Below, piece after piece: positions 9,332 through 19,249 of a DNA stretch of 64,000 nucleotides. Numbering within the stretch: position 1 is the first letter of the stretch; every line of letters starts with the position of its first letter. The notes below the pieces were generated by a model. That model saw nothing but the letters and a program-made list of their open reading frames with translations. It had not been told where the DNA came from and made no database searches. The position numbers and the translations under genes were made by a program. Location of the stretch: assembly GCA_013298075.1 (NCBI GenBank), contig JAAFJG010000002.1, positions 25,648-89,647 on the forward strand. The letters run 5' to 3'. The stretch comes from Cytophagales bacterium. GTDB taxonomy: Bacteria; Bacteroidota; Bacteroidia; Cytophagales; Microscillaceae.

Positions 9332-10541
9332 CTCTTAAACCATTCCCAAATAAATTAAAAGCCAAAATTGTTAAAGCAATAGAAAAAGCAGGAAAAATTA
9401 CCAAATAAAATCCATTGGGCGAATTCATCAAAGGAAATCCTTCACTCACCATCACTCCCCAAGAAGTAGCGGGAGGTTGCACACTCAAACCTAAAAAACT
9501 CAATCCAGCCTCTGTCAAAATAGCAGAGGCAAAATTGGAAGTCATTACTACTAAAAGTGGTCCGATAATATTTGGTAAAATATGATAAAAAATAATTCGA
9601 CCATTTTTCATACCCAATGCTCTGGTTGCTTCTATAAAAGGTTTTTCTTTGATACTCATCACTTGCCCGCGCACAGTACGTGCAATATCTACCCACGAAG
9701 TCAATCCAATGGCAATAAAAGTAACCATTACGCCTTTTCCTAACACCAAACTAATCGCAATCACTAACATAATACCGGGGATAGACCAAACCACTGTCAT
9801 AAACCAAACAACTAATTTATCAATTCCTCCCCCTAAATAGCCTGCCAACGAACCTAATAATAAACCTAAAAATGTTGCAATCGTTACAGAAACTAAACCA
9901 ATTCCCAAAGAAATTCGAACTCCTAATAATAATCTACTCAACATATCTCGACCAGATTTATCTGTTCCTAATAAATAATATCTTTTTTCTATATTATTTT
10001 TTTCAAATTTTTCAATGGCTTCATTCATTGAAACGGTTACGATTTTTTCGTGGTAATCTAAGTAAATTAAGTCTCCACTATGAATTGAAAAATTACCTTC
10101 GGGATTATGTTTGGGTAATCTATCAGATTGACCGATATATAATTGATAAACTACATCAGCCAAAGGATATGGTTGTTCTTTTTCGCCTTGCCCAAATTCT
10201 CTTACATATACTAATGCTTTTTTTCTATCAATTCTATAGGTTTCGATAGGTTTTATGTTGTATTGGCTTTCTTGTCCAAATAATAAATTATAAAAAATAT
10301 TATTTTGTGGAATATCTCTATTTTTTCTTATTTTTAGCATCAATACCTTAAAACCGGGCTTTTGTTTGGCAATTTCATCAGCTCTTTCATTGGCAAAAGG
10401 CGTAGAATCAGGCATTATCCAATACCCTAAAATAGATAATATTACCAACAAAACGATAACTATCATTCCAAAAACGGCAGGCGGATTGGAGAATAATCGT
10501 CTTCGAAAATAATAAGAAGGTGTACGTGATTTTAAAATCAT
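9306..10541 (-). CDS. ABC transporter permease, OppC/DppC type
   Basis: 411 residues. A first membrane segment lies at ~20-43, followed by a long periplasmic insertion up to ~185. The BPD_transp_1 domain with five or six helices then contains the EAA loop (EATRALGMKNGRIIFYHILPN). The sequence TDKSGRDMLSRLLLGVRISL before the domain is typical of OppC/DppC/NikC permeases. Function: one of two membrane subunits of an oligopeptide, nickel or similar importer. No partner permease, ATPase or binding-protein gene lies beside it here, so it is encoded apart from its complex. It overlaps the PP2C gene downstream. Confidence 0.92.
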   Translation of the reverse strand: MILKSRTPSYYFRRRLFSNPPAVFGMIVIVLLVILSILGYWIMPDSTPFANERADEIAKQKPGFKVLMLKIRKNRDIPQNNIFYNLLFGQESQYNIKPIETYRIDRKKALVYVREFGQGEKEQPYPLADVVYQLYIGQSDRLPKHNPEGNFSIHSGDLIYLDYHEKIVTVSMNEAIEKFEKNNIEKRYYLLGTDKSGRDMLSRLLLGVRISLGIGLVSVTIATFLGLLLGSLAGYLGGGIDKLVVWFMTVVWSIPGIMLVIAISLVLGKGVMVTFIAIGLTSWVDIARTVRGQVMSIKEKPFIEATRALGMKNGRIIFYHILPNIIGPLLVVMTSNFASAILTEAGLSFLGLSVQPPATSWGVMVSEGFPLMNSPNGFYLVIFPAFSIALTILAFNLFGNGLRDAYDVRNK

Positions 10542-10670
10542 TTATCTATTTAATTTAGTAAAAAGCAAAAGTAATTATTTTTTGTATGAAAACAAATTTT
10601 TTTTAAAAAAATAAATGATTTTAATTATATTTTTTATTTTAAAAACATTACTTGTGCTATTTTTTATTGT

Positions 10671-10727
10671 TTTTCAAAAAAAACATACTAAACTCTAAAT
10701 TTTACGTATTTTTATTTTTATATTTAC
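10671..10727. repeat. 57-bp direct repeat, left copy (flanks ATPase gene)
   Basis: The sequence from TTTTCAAAAAAAACA through CTCTAAATTTTACG to the A/T-rich end ATATTTAC recurs at 11963-12019 with three mismatches and no gaps. The two copies bracket the AAA ATPase gene at a spacing of 1292 bp. They do not sit at the same distance from the -7 boxes that follow them, so they are not simply a shared core promoter. Confidence 0.8.
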
Positions 10728-10750
10728 TTTTTTATCTTGTAAAAAATTAG

Positions 10751-10758
10751 TAACTTTG
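10751..10758 (+). promoter_or_regulatory. -7 box TAACTTTG for ATPase gene
   Basis: TAACTTTG matches TAnnTTTG and is ~57 bp before the ATG of the DUF3696-type ATPase gene. Confidence 0.5.
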
Positions 10759-10814
10759 CAAGGCTTTGAATGTATTGAAAAACGATATTTTATTGACTTC
10801 AAAAATAAAAAATT

Positions 10815-11927
10815 ATGATAACAAATATGAAAATAAAAAATTTCAAATCATTGAAACATATTGATTTGAAATTAAGCAATCTCAATCTTTTTACAGGATT
10901 AAATGGCTCAGGAAAAAGTTCTATTATTCAAGTTTTACTTTTATTAAAACAAAGTATAAATTATTTGAGTTCGGGAACTTTAGCATTAAATACAGAAGCA
11001 GGAAATATAGATATGTTATTTGATGGTGGAACAGGAAAAGATTTGCATTATAATAAAAAAAAAAACGAGGAACAAATTCTATTTCATTTGGAATTTTCAG
11101 AACAAAATCCACTTTTTTGGCAATTTCAATTTATTGATATGAGAAGTAGATTACATAGTAACGCAAAATATAGTGAAGAAATTCTATCAAAATATGTTCT
11201 TTTTAGTGAAAATTTTCAATATTTAATGCCCGAAAGACAAATTCCACAAAAAGAATATCCTGCTTCGATGATAGATGTTTGTGATAAAAGAAATTTAGGT
11301 ATTTTGGGTGAGCATACCGCTTTTTATTTAAAAAATTATGGCAATATTCAAAAAATAGAACACCAAGAATTATTACACCCAAAAGCGAAAAATAATACAT
11401 TGATAGCCCAAACAAATGCTTGGTTATCTGAAATATCGCCCAATGTAAGTATAGAAACTGAATTTACACACTTAAAAAAAGATAAAGTTTTACTCAAATA
11501 TAAATTTGGAGAAGATAGTTATAATCCAACTCAAGTAGGTTTTGGTTTATCTTATGCTTTGCCTGTAATTGTCGCTTTATTGACTGCAGACAAAGATAAA
11601 TTGATTATTATCGAAAATCCTGAGTCGCACATACACCCACGTGGGCAAGCAGAATTAGGAAAATTATTAGCGGCAGCAGCTCAAACAGGTGCGCAATTAT
11701 TTATAGAAACTCATAGTGATCATATTTTGAATGGAATTAGAGTGGCAGTGAAAGAAAAACCTGAAATAAAGGATAGTATAGCAGTCTTTTTTTGTGAAAG
11801 AATAGAAGAGGAAAAAGAAATATACTCAAAAGTTACTCCTATCAAAATAGATAAAAAAGGAGAATTGAGCATATATCCTGATAATTTTTTAGATGAATGG
11901 AGTACTCAACTTTATAAATTGGTTTAA
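10815..11927 (+). CDS. AAA/ABC-type ATPase, DUF3696-like
   Basis: 370 residues. The N-terminus has the RecF/SMC-like start (IKNFKSLKHIDLKLSNLNLFTG) and Walker A GLNGSGKSS (28-36). The C-terminal half holds a signature-like region (PTQVGFGLSYALPVIVALL), Walker B LIIIENPE, a HPRGQAELG segment and the His switch in ETHSDHIL. This layout is that of DUF3696 ATPases, stand-alone relatives of OLD-type and SMC ATPases often found as single defence-type genes. No nuclease domain is fused and no partner gene is adjacent. It is bracketed by 57-bp direct repeats, which suggests that gene and leader moved or duplicated as a unit. Confidence 0.9.
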   Translation: MITNMKIKNFKSLKHIDLKLSNLNLFTGLNGSGKSSIIQVLLLLKQSINYLSSGTLALNTEAGNIDMLFDGGTGKDLHYNKKKNEEQILFHLEFSEQNPLFWQFQFIDMRSRLHSNAKYSEEILSKYVLFSENFQYLMPERQIPQKEYPASMIDVCDKRNLGILGEHTAFYLKNYGNIQKIEHQELLHPKAKNNTLIAQTNAWLSEISPNVSIETEFTHLKKDKVLLKYKFGEDSYNPTQVGFGLSYALPVIVALLTADKDKLIIIENPESHIHPRGQAELGKLLAAAAQTGAQLFIETHSDHILNGIRVAVKEKPEIKDSIAVFFCERIEEEKEIYSKVTPIKIDKKGELSIYPDNFLDEWSTQLYKLV

Positions 11928-11962
11928 AAAATGAAAAAGGACATTATGAATAAAATCTTATA

Positions 11963-12019
11963 TTTTCAAAAAAAACACACGCAACTCTAAATTTTACGTA
12001 TTTTTATTTTTATATTTAC
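11963..12019. repeat. 57-bp direct repeat, right copy
   Basis: Second copy of the repeat at 10671-10727 (three mismatches: T/C, T/G and A/C in the stretch before CTCTAAAT). It lies between the ATPase gene and the lipoprotein gene and ends 11 bp before the -7 box of the latter. Confidence 0.8.
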
Positions 12020-12030
12020 AAAAAAAGCAT

Positions 12031-12038
12031 TATTTTTG
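12031..12038 (+). promoter_or_regulatory. -7 box TATTTTTG for lipoprotein gene
   Basis: TATTTTTG matches TAnnTTTG and lies ~37 bp before the ATG at 12075. Confidence 0.45.
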
Positions 12039-12074
12039 CAGGGTTTTAAAAAATTCCCTTTCAATTTATAAAAT

Positions 12075-13631
12075 ATGCAATTATTTTTCAAAATTCGTTA
12101 TTTTTTATTGGCTGCTGTTTTATTATATAGTATGCTTTTTTTATCAGGTTGTGTACGTGCAAGAAAAGCAACATTAATTATTGGCGAAGACGTAATGTAT
12201 GCTTCTCGTGTGAATATTTTTAGAAATACGCATCAATTAGGAGAGTGGCAAAAAGTATTAAAAGATGAATTAGAATTAGATTTAAAAGCAGATAGTATCA
12301 AAAGACCTATGTTTTTAATCAATGGAAAAGGATATGTTTTTGGAGAATTGATGCAAGGCACTAAAAATTATACCGCATTTTCTATTCCTTTGTTTAACAA
12401 AAGAAATTTTGAGAAATTTATCAAAAAAGCATTACCTTCTTATAATGTCAAAACATATAAAAAATATAAATTTATAACCAAAGATAAAAATTTAATTGCT
12501 TGGTCAAAAGGAGTTTTATTGATGATAGACGCACACCAAGCAGAAAATGAATTAGAAGCAGAAAAAATACTCCAAAAAATTGTGGACACGCCAAAAAGTG
12601 CTGCCCTAATTCTCAAAAATCCTAACTTTAAAAAAGCACTCAATAACGATAGAGATGTAGCTTTATGGTTGAATGTAAATAAATTTGCGAACATTCCTGA
12701 AGTAAAAACATTTGTTAAAAATATTCCATTTAAAAATAATTATTTACACTTTCAAACTGATTTTGATGAAGGCGTAGTAACAGCAAATACTGAATATTTT
12801 ACAAGCCCCGAACTTTTTGAGGCATATAAAAATTTATTCTCAGGAAAAATAAATAAAAGACTTATTGAAAATTTACCCATTACTTCGCCTTCTACCGTTC
12901 TATCGTCAGGAATTAGCCCAAAAGAATTAAAAGTTTTTTTGAAAGATATAGAATGGACTGAAAAAGCAGAAAATTTAGTTAGTTCGATGACTTTGACAAT
13001 GGACGAGTTTTTAGAAATGGTAACAGGCGAAACCGTTGTTGCCAGCAAAAAAATAGATATTGAAGCCCTGCCTGATTCATTGAAAGATAATAAAAAGTAT
13101 ATTTCTGATGTGGTAATGGGTTTCAGAATCAAAAATTTGTTTATTTATGATTCTTTGATGAGTACATTAAAAGAAACAGGAATTTTGGAAGTAAAAGAAG
13201 GACACAGCATTTTTTTAGATGATTTATATGTATTACGCCAAGATAGTTTGGTATATGTTACCAGAAATGAAAGTATCAAAGATGATTTTATTAAAAATGT
13301 AAAATTAGAAAATAAGCAAGTTTTAAAGCAAATTACGAATAAATGGTTTGTTTTTTATGCCGATGAATCAGTTTCTAAAAGAGAAATGGCAGGAAAATCT
13401 CTAGTCAATAGTATTGCAAAAGTACTTTTAAAAGGTGATAAAGTCAAGTTAGAATCCGTTACTTTTCATCTCGAAACCATAGGAAAAAATAAAAAACATA
13501 TCGATGGCGAAACAATCGTATTGTTAAAAGATAAAAATGCTAATTCTCTTTGGGCAATGTTAGAAATCATCAAAGAAATCGTATTTCAAACCAAACAAAG
13601 ATTTGACCCTAATTTTTTCAAAGAAGAATAA
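12075..13631 (+). CDS. Large lipoprotein, DUF4836-like
   Basis: 518 residues with a lipoprotein signal (hydrophobic ~10-24, lipobox LFLSGC with Cys at ~26). The body has no membrane segments and alternates short beta strands and Lys/Glu-rich helices. Segments such as PMFLINGKGYVFGELMQG and FVKNIPFKNNYLHFQTDFDEG resemble Bacteroidota DUF4836 lipoproteins, whose function is unknown. I offer that family as likely, not certain. The protein should be anchored in the outer membrane or inner leaflet facing the periplasm. The lipase gene follows 18 bp downstream, so the two are probably co-transcribed. Confidence 0.75.
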   Translation: MQLFFKIRYFLLAAVLLYSMLFLSGCVRARKATLIIGEDVMYASRVNIFRNTHQLGEWQKVLKDELELDLKADSIKRPMFLINGKGYVFGELMQGTKNYTAFSIPLFNKRNFEKFIKKALPSYNVKTYKKYKFITKDKNLIAWSKGVLLMIDAHQAENELEAEKILQKIVDTPKSAALILKNPNFKKALNNDRDVALWLNVNKFANIPEVKTFVKNIPFKNNYLHFQTDFDEGVVTANTEYFTSPELFEAYKNLFSGKINKRLIENLPITSPSTVLSSGISPKELKVFLKDIEWTEKAENLVSSMTLTMDEFLEMVTGETVVASKKIDIEALPDSLKDNKKYISDVVMGFRIKNLFIYDSLMSTLKETGILEVKEGHSIFLDDLYVLRQDSLVYVTRNESIKDDFIKNVKLENKQVLKQITNKWFVFYADESVSKREMAGKSLVNSIAKVLLKGDKVKLESVTFHLETIGKNKKHIDGETIVLLKDKNANSLWAMLEIIKEIVFQTKQRFDPNFFKEE

Positions 13632-13649
13632 AATATACAAAAATAAAAA

Positions 13650-14435
13650 ATGTCTGTATTCAACACAAATGCTACTGAATTTAGCATAGAAAATGCTTTA
13701 TTTTTAGCCCAATTTTCAAAATTATCTTATTCAAGCGAAGCAGAAATTAAAATTGCCTTGCAATTAGAAAATGATAATACTACCAAATTATCTTTTATCA
13801 GTTCAAAAAATGCAGGTTTTGATACCGAAGTAGTGATAATAGCAGATGAAAATGCGGTAATGATTATTTTTCGAGGAACAGAAATCAATAGCGTAGAAGA
13901 TTGGATAAGTAACGTGGATAATAGATTATTTCCAATTTTTGCAGGCAATGTTCATCAAGGATTTTGGGAAGCATTGGGGCAAGTTTGGGAACAAATCAAT
14001 GAAAATTTAGCTACATTAAGAGATAAAAATCAAAATATTTGGCTGACTGGACATAGTCAAGGTGGTGCTTTGGCGATGATTGCAGCAAGAGTTTTTAAAG
14101 AGCAAAACATTGATATTCAAGGAGTTTATACATTTGGGCAACCGCGTGTGGCTGATTTATTATTCGCCACTAATTATGATGCTTTTTTAGGTGATAAAAC
14201 TTTTCGAGTGTATAATGAAGGCGATGCTATTCCTCAAAATCCTCAACATTTATATCACGCAGGAACAGGAGTTTCTGTAGATGAAAATGGAGAAATAAAT
14301 ATTCAATCGGGAATTAATTTGATGGAATCTGGTGGCAGTGGTTTAGCTTCTATTTTAGATGCTTTGTTAGATTTTGCGGGCAATGATGTCAATCCACATA
14401 ATATTGATGAATATATCAATCGTTTGCAAAAATAA
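13650..14435 (+). CDS. Class 3 (alpha/beta-hydrolase) lipase
   Basis: 261 residues. The nucleophile elbow is TGHSQGGAL with Ser136; the preceding strand and oxyanion region IIFRGTEINSVEDW and the following TFGQPRVAD are typical of fungal-type class 3 lipases. The catalytic Asp is likely in NEGDAIPQNP, and the His is probably in the stretch VNPHNIDEY near the C-terminus. No signal peptide is visible, so it is cytoplasmic or exported unconventionally. It follows the DUF4836-like lipoprotein gene at 18 bp. Substrate (acylglycerol or phospholipid) cannot be told from sequence. Confidence 0.9.
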   Translation: MSVFNTNATEFSIENALFLAQFSKLSYSSEAEIKIALQLENDNTTKLSFISSKNAGFDTEVVIIADENAVMIIFRGTEINSVEDWISNVDNRLFPIFAGNVHQGFWEALGQVWEQINENLATLRDKNQNIWLTGHSQGGALAMIAARVFKEQNIDIQGVYTFGQPRVADLLFATNYDAFLGDKTFRVYNEGDAIPQNPQHLYHAGTGVSVDENGEINIQSGINLMESGGSGLASILDALLDFAGNDVNPHNIDEYINRLQK

Positions 14436-14587
14436 AAATACGCCAAGATTTATTTACTTGATTTTCAATGATTTATCTCTAAAAAAACATAAAATCAATT
14501 ATTTTTAAGTATATATTATAAAAAACAAAAAAAATACATTACTTTTGTACCAAAATATAGAAGTAATTTTTTTATCTTTATACAAGT

Positions 14588-15682
14588 ATGAATCAAGATT
14601 TTTTGCCTATTGTCGGCACAGACCATATCGAATTTTATGTAGGAAATGCCAAACAAGCAGCCTATTTTTATCAAACCGCTTTTGGTTTTGAGTTAGTGGC
14701 GTATGCAGGACCCGAAACAGGCATCAAAGAAAAAGCATCTTTTGTGTTACAACAAGGAAAAATAAGATTTGTTTTTACGACTTCTTTATATCCTAACACA
14801 GACATCGCACAACACGTATATACGCATGGAGATGGCGTAAAAGTATTGGCAATTCAGGTAGATGATGCCGAAAAATCTTTTTATGAAACAATGAAAAGAG
14901 GAGCAACCGAAGTATTAAAACCAATCACTCTGGTCGATGAATTTGGGGAAGTAAAAATGGCAAGTATCAAAACTTATGGCGAAACGATTCATACTTTTGT
15001 AGAAAGAACAAATTATAAAGGTGCATTTATGCCGGGTTATGAACCAAGAAAAAGTGCTATTCCATTGAAACCTATCGGACTTTTACACGTGGATCATTGC
15101 GTTGGAAATGTAGAATTGGGAGCAATGAATAAATGGGTTGATTTTTATGAAAAAGTAATGGGATTTTCTTTGTTAGTTACTTTTGATGACAAAGATATTT
15201 CTACAGAATATACGGCTTTGATGTCGAAAGTGGTTGCGAATGGCAATGGTTATATTAAATTCCCAATCAACGAACCTGCTGACGGAGCAAGAAAATCTCA
15301 AATTGAAGAATATATCGAATATTATAAAGGGGCAGGCGTGCAACATATTGCGATTGCTACGAATGATATTGCGTTTACGGTGGGAGAATTGAAAAGTCGA
15401 GGCATTGATTTTTTACAAGTTCCTGATACTTATTATGATACTTTGACTGAAAGGGTAGGAGCAATTCAAGAAGACCTTGCAATACTTAAAAAGTTAAATA
15501 TTTTAGTAGATAGAGATGAAGAAGGCTATTTATTGCAAATATTTACAAAACCTGTAGAAGACAGACCAACTGTTTTTTATGAAATTATACAACGCAGAGG
15601 AGCGAAATCTTTCGGAAAAGGAAACTTTAAGGCTTTGTTTGAAGCAATAGAAAGAGAACAAGAATTGAGAGGGAATTTATAA
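14588..15682 (+). CDS. hppD: 4-hydroxyphenylpyruvate dioxygenase
   Basis: 364 residues, normal length. The protein has two vicinal-oxygen-chelate halves. The Fe(II) ligands are His170 (HVDHCVGNV), His253 (GVQHIAIATND) and Glu332 (VFYEIIQRRGA). The C-terminal helix (FGKGNFKALFEAIEREQELRG) is the usual one. It converts 4-hydroxyphenylpyruvate to homogentisate in tyrosine breakdown, in the cytoplasm. No other tyrosine-catabolism gene is adjacent. A strong terminator follows immediately. Confidence 0.97.
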   Translation: MNQDFLPIVGTDHIEFYVGNAKQAAYFYQTAFGFELVAYAGPETGIKEKASFVLQQGKIRFVFTTSLYPNTDIAQHVYTHGDGVKVLAIQVDDAEKSFYETMKRGATEVLKPITLVDEFGEVKMASIKTYGETIHTFVERTNYKGAFMPGYEPRKSAIPLKPIGLLHVDHCVGNVELGAMNKWVDFYEKVMGFSLLVTFDDKDISTEYTALMSKVVANGNGYIKFPINEPADGARKSQIEEYIEYYKGAGVQHIAIATNDIAFTVGELKSRGIDFLQVPDTYYDTLTERVGAIQEDLAILKKLNILVDRDEEGYLLQIFTKPVEDRPTVFYEIIQRRGAKSFGKGNFKALFEAIEREQELRGNL

Positions 15683-15690
15683 ATATTCCA

Positions 15691-15735
15691 AAAAAACGCT
15701 TACAAGAACTTTGAATTTTTGTAAGCGTTTTTTTT
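15691..15735. terminator. Bidirectional terminator between hppD and receptor gene
   Basis: AAAAAACGCTTACAA and TTGTAAGCGTTTTTT form a perfect 15-bp stem around a ~13-base loop, with an extended T run on the + side. It lies between two convergent genes and can serve both. Confidence 0.9.
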
Positions 15736-15785
15736 ATATTTATTCCTTTTTTTCCTGCTAAAAATTACTTTGTTATTTGGACAAA

Positions 15786-18443
15786 TTAAAAATTAAAACT
15801 AACATTCATTAAAAAATACCTCGATAATAATCTACTTTGAAAAATATTTACAGAATAATCTGTGGTTTCAATTTGTGTAAAATTATCATTATTCAATAAA
15901 TTATTAAACACAAAATTAAATTCATATTTTTTACTCTTAGGTCTAAATCGTGCTAAAAAATCTAAAAACAAATAATTTTCTGTTTTTTTATTAACATTAG
16001 GCAAATAGTAATCTGATGATAAAGAGAAAAACCATTTTTTATTTGGAAAATATACTAACTTAGAAATATTACTTAAAAATTGATTGCTAAATCGTCCACC
16101 TTGATTATTTTTAGAATTATTTTGAATAAAAATAGTAGCATTTTCAAAATTAAAATCACCTTCAAATGCAGTTCTTACCGTTAGTTCGTTATTAAAAGTA
16201 TTATTTTGATTATCTCTTAAATTAGAATTATTGACGATGTTTTTATACTGAGAAATAGAATAATTGGAAGTAAATTTGACGGTTGATTCTATCATATCTA
16301 AATATTTTTCAGTAGAAAAACTAAAATTAAGACTATTTGTATTTTGTGGTAAATAAAAATAATTACTACGCATTACATTCGGTTCTATATCTAAATTAGA
16401 GAAAAAATTCCCATTATTTTCTTGATAAGTTGCTCCAAAACTCAAACGAAACTGATTAAATAAATCATTTTTTCTATAAAAAAGACTTGATGATAACGTA
16501 TTTTGTAACGATAAATTAGGTTGATTGCTCATAATACTTCTATTACTCGTCAAAATAGGATTAGTAAATAAATACGTTTCAGTATTTGGTTTTTGTTTAT
16601 AATTTGAAGTGGCTACAATTGAAGATACATCATTTAATTTGTAGCGAATGGTTAAAGATGGCTCAAAAATAAAATTTTGGCTATTTTGTACGTTTGCTTG
16701 TATTTTATTCTCTATTTTTTGGTCTAAAATACTGATAGAATAAGCAGGAGATATTCTCCATTTTCGACGTTCAAAACCATAACTTCCAGTCGTAGAAAAA
16801 GTTTTTTTAGTATAATTCAAATCATTGATTGAAATAATAATTTGTGAATTTAGGTTGTCATTTCTACTTGATAAATTAGAAGAAAGTGGCGAATTTTCAA
16901 TGTTTATTTTAGCAGAAAAAATATATTTTGAGCCTTTGTGCGAACCCAATAAAGTCGCATTTAATTCTGTGTAATCTTTTCTATTATTTATTTTTTGAAC
17001 ATCTTTTTCAAAATTATTCGGATTAAAAACAGAAGGAGTAATGCTAAATTCTTGCGGAATTTGATTGGTAGAATGAAACAACAAAACCTGCAAAGCCGTT
17101 TTAGTGGATAATTTTTTGGTAAAAAGTAAGTTTTGTTTCAAATAAAAATCATTCGATAAAAGGGTATTGTCAAAATTCTTTTCATTATTTTGCAAAACAT
17201 TAGATTGCGTATTGATTTGTTCTTGTTGAATACGAAAATTATACTCCAAAAGTGAAGTTTTAGATGTATTATATTTCATTTCAATATCACCTCGATAATA
17301 ACTTGGCTTTTTATAAATAGTTCGATTATCCGAAGTAACAAAAGTTTGATTATTGATAGTGTTTTGGCTTTGAGATAATTGATTAGAAAAAATATTATCT
17401 TTCAAATAATACAAATTAAATTTAATACTTAATCGTTTTTTTATCTTAAAAATTGCATCATAATTACCAAAAAAAGAATTGTTAATATTGCTTCTGTTAT
17501 TGTCCAAATTTACACCTAAAATGGTTTCAGGAATGGTTTTGTTAGCAAAATAATCTTTTTCTTTCAATTTTTCTACTCCAATTCCACCACCTACATAATC
17601 AAGAGGCGAATTATTGACACCAATATTATTATAAGATAAAATTCCAAAAGACTTATAATTTTTCGCAACCGTTATAAAATTATTATTCGAATTGCCTACT
17701 AATTTTTCATTCGCATTGATACCAAGACCACCATTTATTTCTCCTGATAAGTCAATTTTTCCTTTTTTGAGTTCTAAATTAAGAATTACTTTGTCATCAC
17801 TTTCTATGCCTTTCAATAAAGGATTTTTGGAGTAATTTTCAATGGCTTGCACCTGCTCGACCATATCGACATTAATATTTTTAGTTCCCAAACTATAATT
17901 ATAACCAAATAAATCATCTCCGCCCAAAGTAACAGTTTCGATAGGTTTTCCTTTAAATCTAATTTCTCCAGACTTATCATCTACATCTACGCCCGGTAAT
18001 TTTTTGATAATATCTATAATTTTTCTTTCTGAACCATTGCTAAAAGAACTTACATTAAATTTTGTAGTATCTCCTTTGATTTGAATAGGTTGTTTGGGCG
18101 CACTAATCACGACTTCATCAAGTTTTTTGATGTCGTCTATTGGCAATATAAAATTTAAAGTATAGGTTTTATTTTTTTGAACGCTATCTAACGTTTGGGT
18201 TTGAGATATATATCCGTTGGCGGTAATCTCCACAATGATTTTTGTATATTCTTTTTCCAAAGTAATGCTATATTTTCCTTGACGAGCCATCACAAACTCT
18301 ACGGTTTCATCTCCTTGTTTTATTAAAACATTTGCCAATAATATAGGAGTATTATTGGCATCTTGTATTTTTCCTGTGATAATATTTTGGGCAGAACAAT
18401 AAAAAGAGAATAAAAAAAATAAGATAAGTAATACGTTTTTCAT
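15786..18443 (-). CDS. TonB-dependent-receptor-like outer-membrane protein
   Basis: 885 residues with signal peptide (1-19, ending FYCSAQ). Residues ~20-105 form a carboxypeptidase-regulatory-like Ig domain (GKIQDANNTPILLANVLIKQ). A plug-like domain follows (IKGDTTKFNVSSF, RKIIDIIKKLPGVDVDDKSG, ETVTLGGDDLFGYN), and from ~230 onward many short alternating strands form an outer-membrane barrel ending in an aromatic residue (NVSFNF). This is the layout of Bacteroidota outer_membrane beta-barrel family proteins related to SusC-type receptors. Its start overlaps the upstream GLPGLI gene by 4 bp (ATGA), giving a three-gene operon with the two GLPGLI genes. Ligand unknown. Confidence 0.88.
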   Translation of the reverse strand: MKNVLLILFFLFSFYCSAQNIITGKIQDANNTPILLANVLIKQGDETVEFVMARQGKYSITLEKEYTKIIVEITANGYISQTQTLDSVQKNKTYTLNFILPIDDIKKLDEVVISAPKQPIQIKGDTTKFNVSSFSNGSERKIIDIIKKLPGVDVDDKSGEIRFKGKPIETVTLGGDDLFGYNYSLGTKNINVDMVEQVQAIENYSKNPLLKGIESDDKVILNLELKKGKIDLSGEINGGLGINANEKLVGNSNNNFITVAKNYKSFGILSYNNIGVNNSPLDYVGGGIGVEKLKEKDYFANKTIPETILGVNLDNNRSNINNSFFGNYDAIFKIKKRLSIKFNLYYLKDNIFSNQLSQSQNTINNQTFVTSDNRTIYKKPSYYRGDIEMKYNTSKTSLLEYNFRIQQEQINTQSNVLQNNEKNFDNTLLSNDFYLKQNLLFTKKLSTKTALQVLLFHSTNQIPQEFSITPSVFNPNNFEKDVQKINNRKDYTELNATLLGSHKGSKYIFSAKINIENSPLSSNLSSRNDNLNSQIIISINDLNYTKKTFSTTGSYGFERRKWRISPAYSISILDQKIENKIQANVQNSQNFIFEPSLTIRYKLNDVSSIVATSNYKQKPNTETYLFTNPILTSNRSIMSNQPNLSLQNTLSSSLFYRKNDLFNQFRLSFGATYQENNGNFFSNLDIEPNVMRSNYFYLPQNTNSLNFSFSTEKYLDMIESTVKFTSNYSISQYKNIVNNSNLRDNQNNTFNNELTVRTAFEGDFNFENATIFIQNNSKNNQGGRFSNQFLSNISKLVYFPNKKWFFSLSSDYYLPNVNKKTENYLFLDFLARFRPKSKKYEFNFVFNNLLNNDNFTQIETTDYSVNIFQSRLLSRYFLMNVSFNF

Positions 18444-19249
18444 TCTTTTATTTTTAATTTTATTTCTTCTATTTGTAAATCTTCTATTTTATCAGTGATT
18501 TTAACACTTAGTTTATCAAATTCCTTAAATTTAGATTTCATAAGTTTTGCTATTTTTTTTAATTTTTCTTCAAATATTTTTGCATACTCTTGCCAAGTAA
18601 TAATTTTATCTTTTGTATATGGATTTTTTATATCGTTTTGGCTTTGATTGAGTGCAATTTTTTGTGGTTCAATGATAAAATAATTATCCTCACTATATAT
18701 GTATAATATTAGCCCGGGTAATCCATCAAACTTCCAAGGTCCGCCCATTTGATACAAATCTTTGCTAAAATAAGCCACATACTTTCTACCTCGAAAATTA
18801 CAAGTTGCTTTTTGGCATTTATAAGTCAAAATAGTGGTGTCTTGTTTGGGGATAATTTTCCATTTAAAAAGATTAAGCGATTCTCCCACAATAACTTTTT
18901 TTGAAGGTGGTAAAAAATCATTAAAGATAAGCGTATCTTTTAAATAGTTTTTATAAAAAATATCCTTGGTAATAGTTATTGAATGTTTATCACCTAATTT
19001 CAACTCAATAGAACCATCTTGCTTTACTTTTTTATCAAAAGCATCGTCTTTATGTTTCAATCCCTTTACATCATCTTCAGGCTTATTATAATAAACCGAT
19101 TCATTATTTTTTAATAACAGATAATAAAAAGATACACCTGAAGTGATAGTAGAATTTCTATTTAAAGTTATTTTATAATCAATTTTTATGTTTTGCGAAC
19201 TAATTACTGAATAACACATAAATAAAATAAATGTTAATATGTTTTTCAT
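18440..19249 (-). CDS. GLPGLI family protein (second copy)
   Basis: 269 residues with signal peptide (~1-19). The family motif GLPGLI sits in GGPWKFDGLPGLILYIYSED, preceded by CQKATCNFRGRKYVAYFSKD with a conserved Cys pair. GLPGLI proteins (TIGR01200) are secreted or periplasmic proteins of unknown function that usually occur next to TonB-type outer-membrane receptors, as here. The gene overlaps both neighbours by 4 bp. It is a tandem paralogue of the gene upstream; the C-terminal halves are nearly the same, and the segment around residues 60-85 differs most. Confidence 0.92.
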   Translation of the reverse strand: MKNILTFILFMCYSVISSQNIKIDYKITLNRNSTITSGVSFYYLLLKNNESVYYNKPEDDVKGLKHKDDAFDKKVKQDGSIELKLGDKHSITITKDIFYKNYLKDTLIFNDFLPPSKKVIVGESLNLFKWKIIPKQDTTILTYKCQKATCNFRGRKYVAYFSKDLYQMGGPWKFDGLPGLILYIYSEDNYFIIEPQKIALNQSQNDIKNPYTKDKIITWQEYAKIFEEKLKKIAKLMKSKFKEFDKLSVKITDKIEDLQIEEIKLKIKE

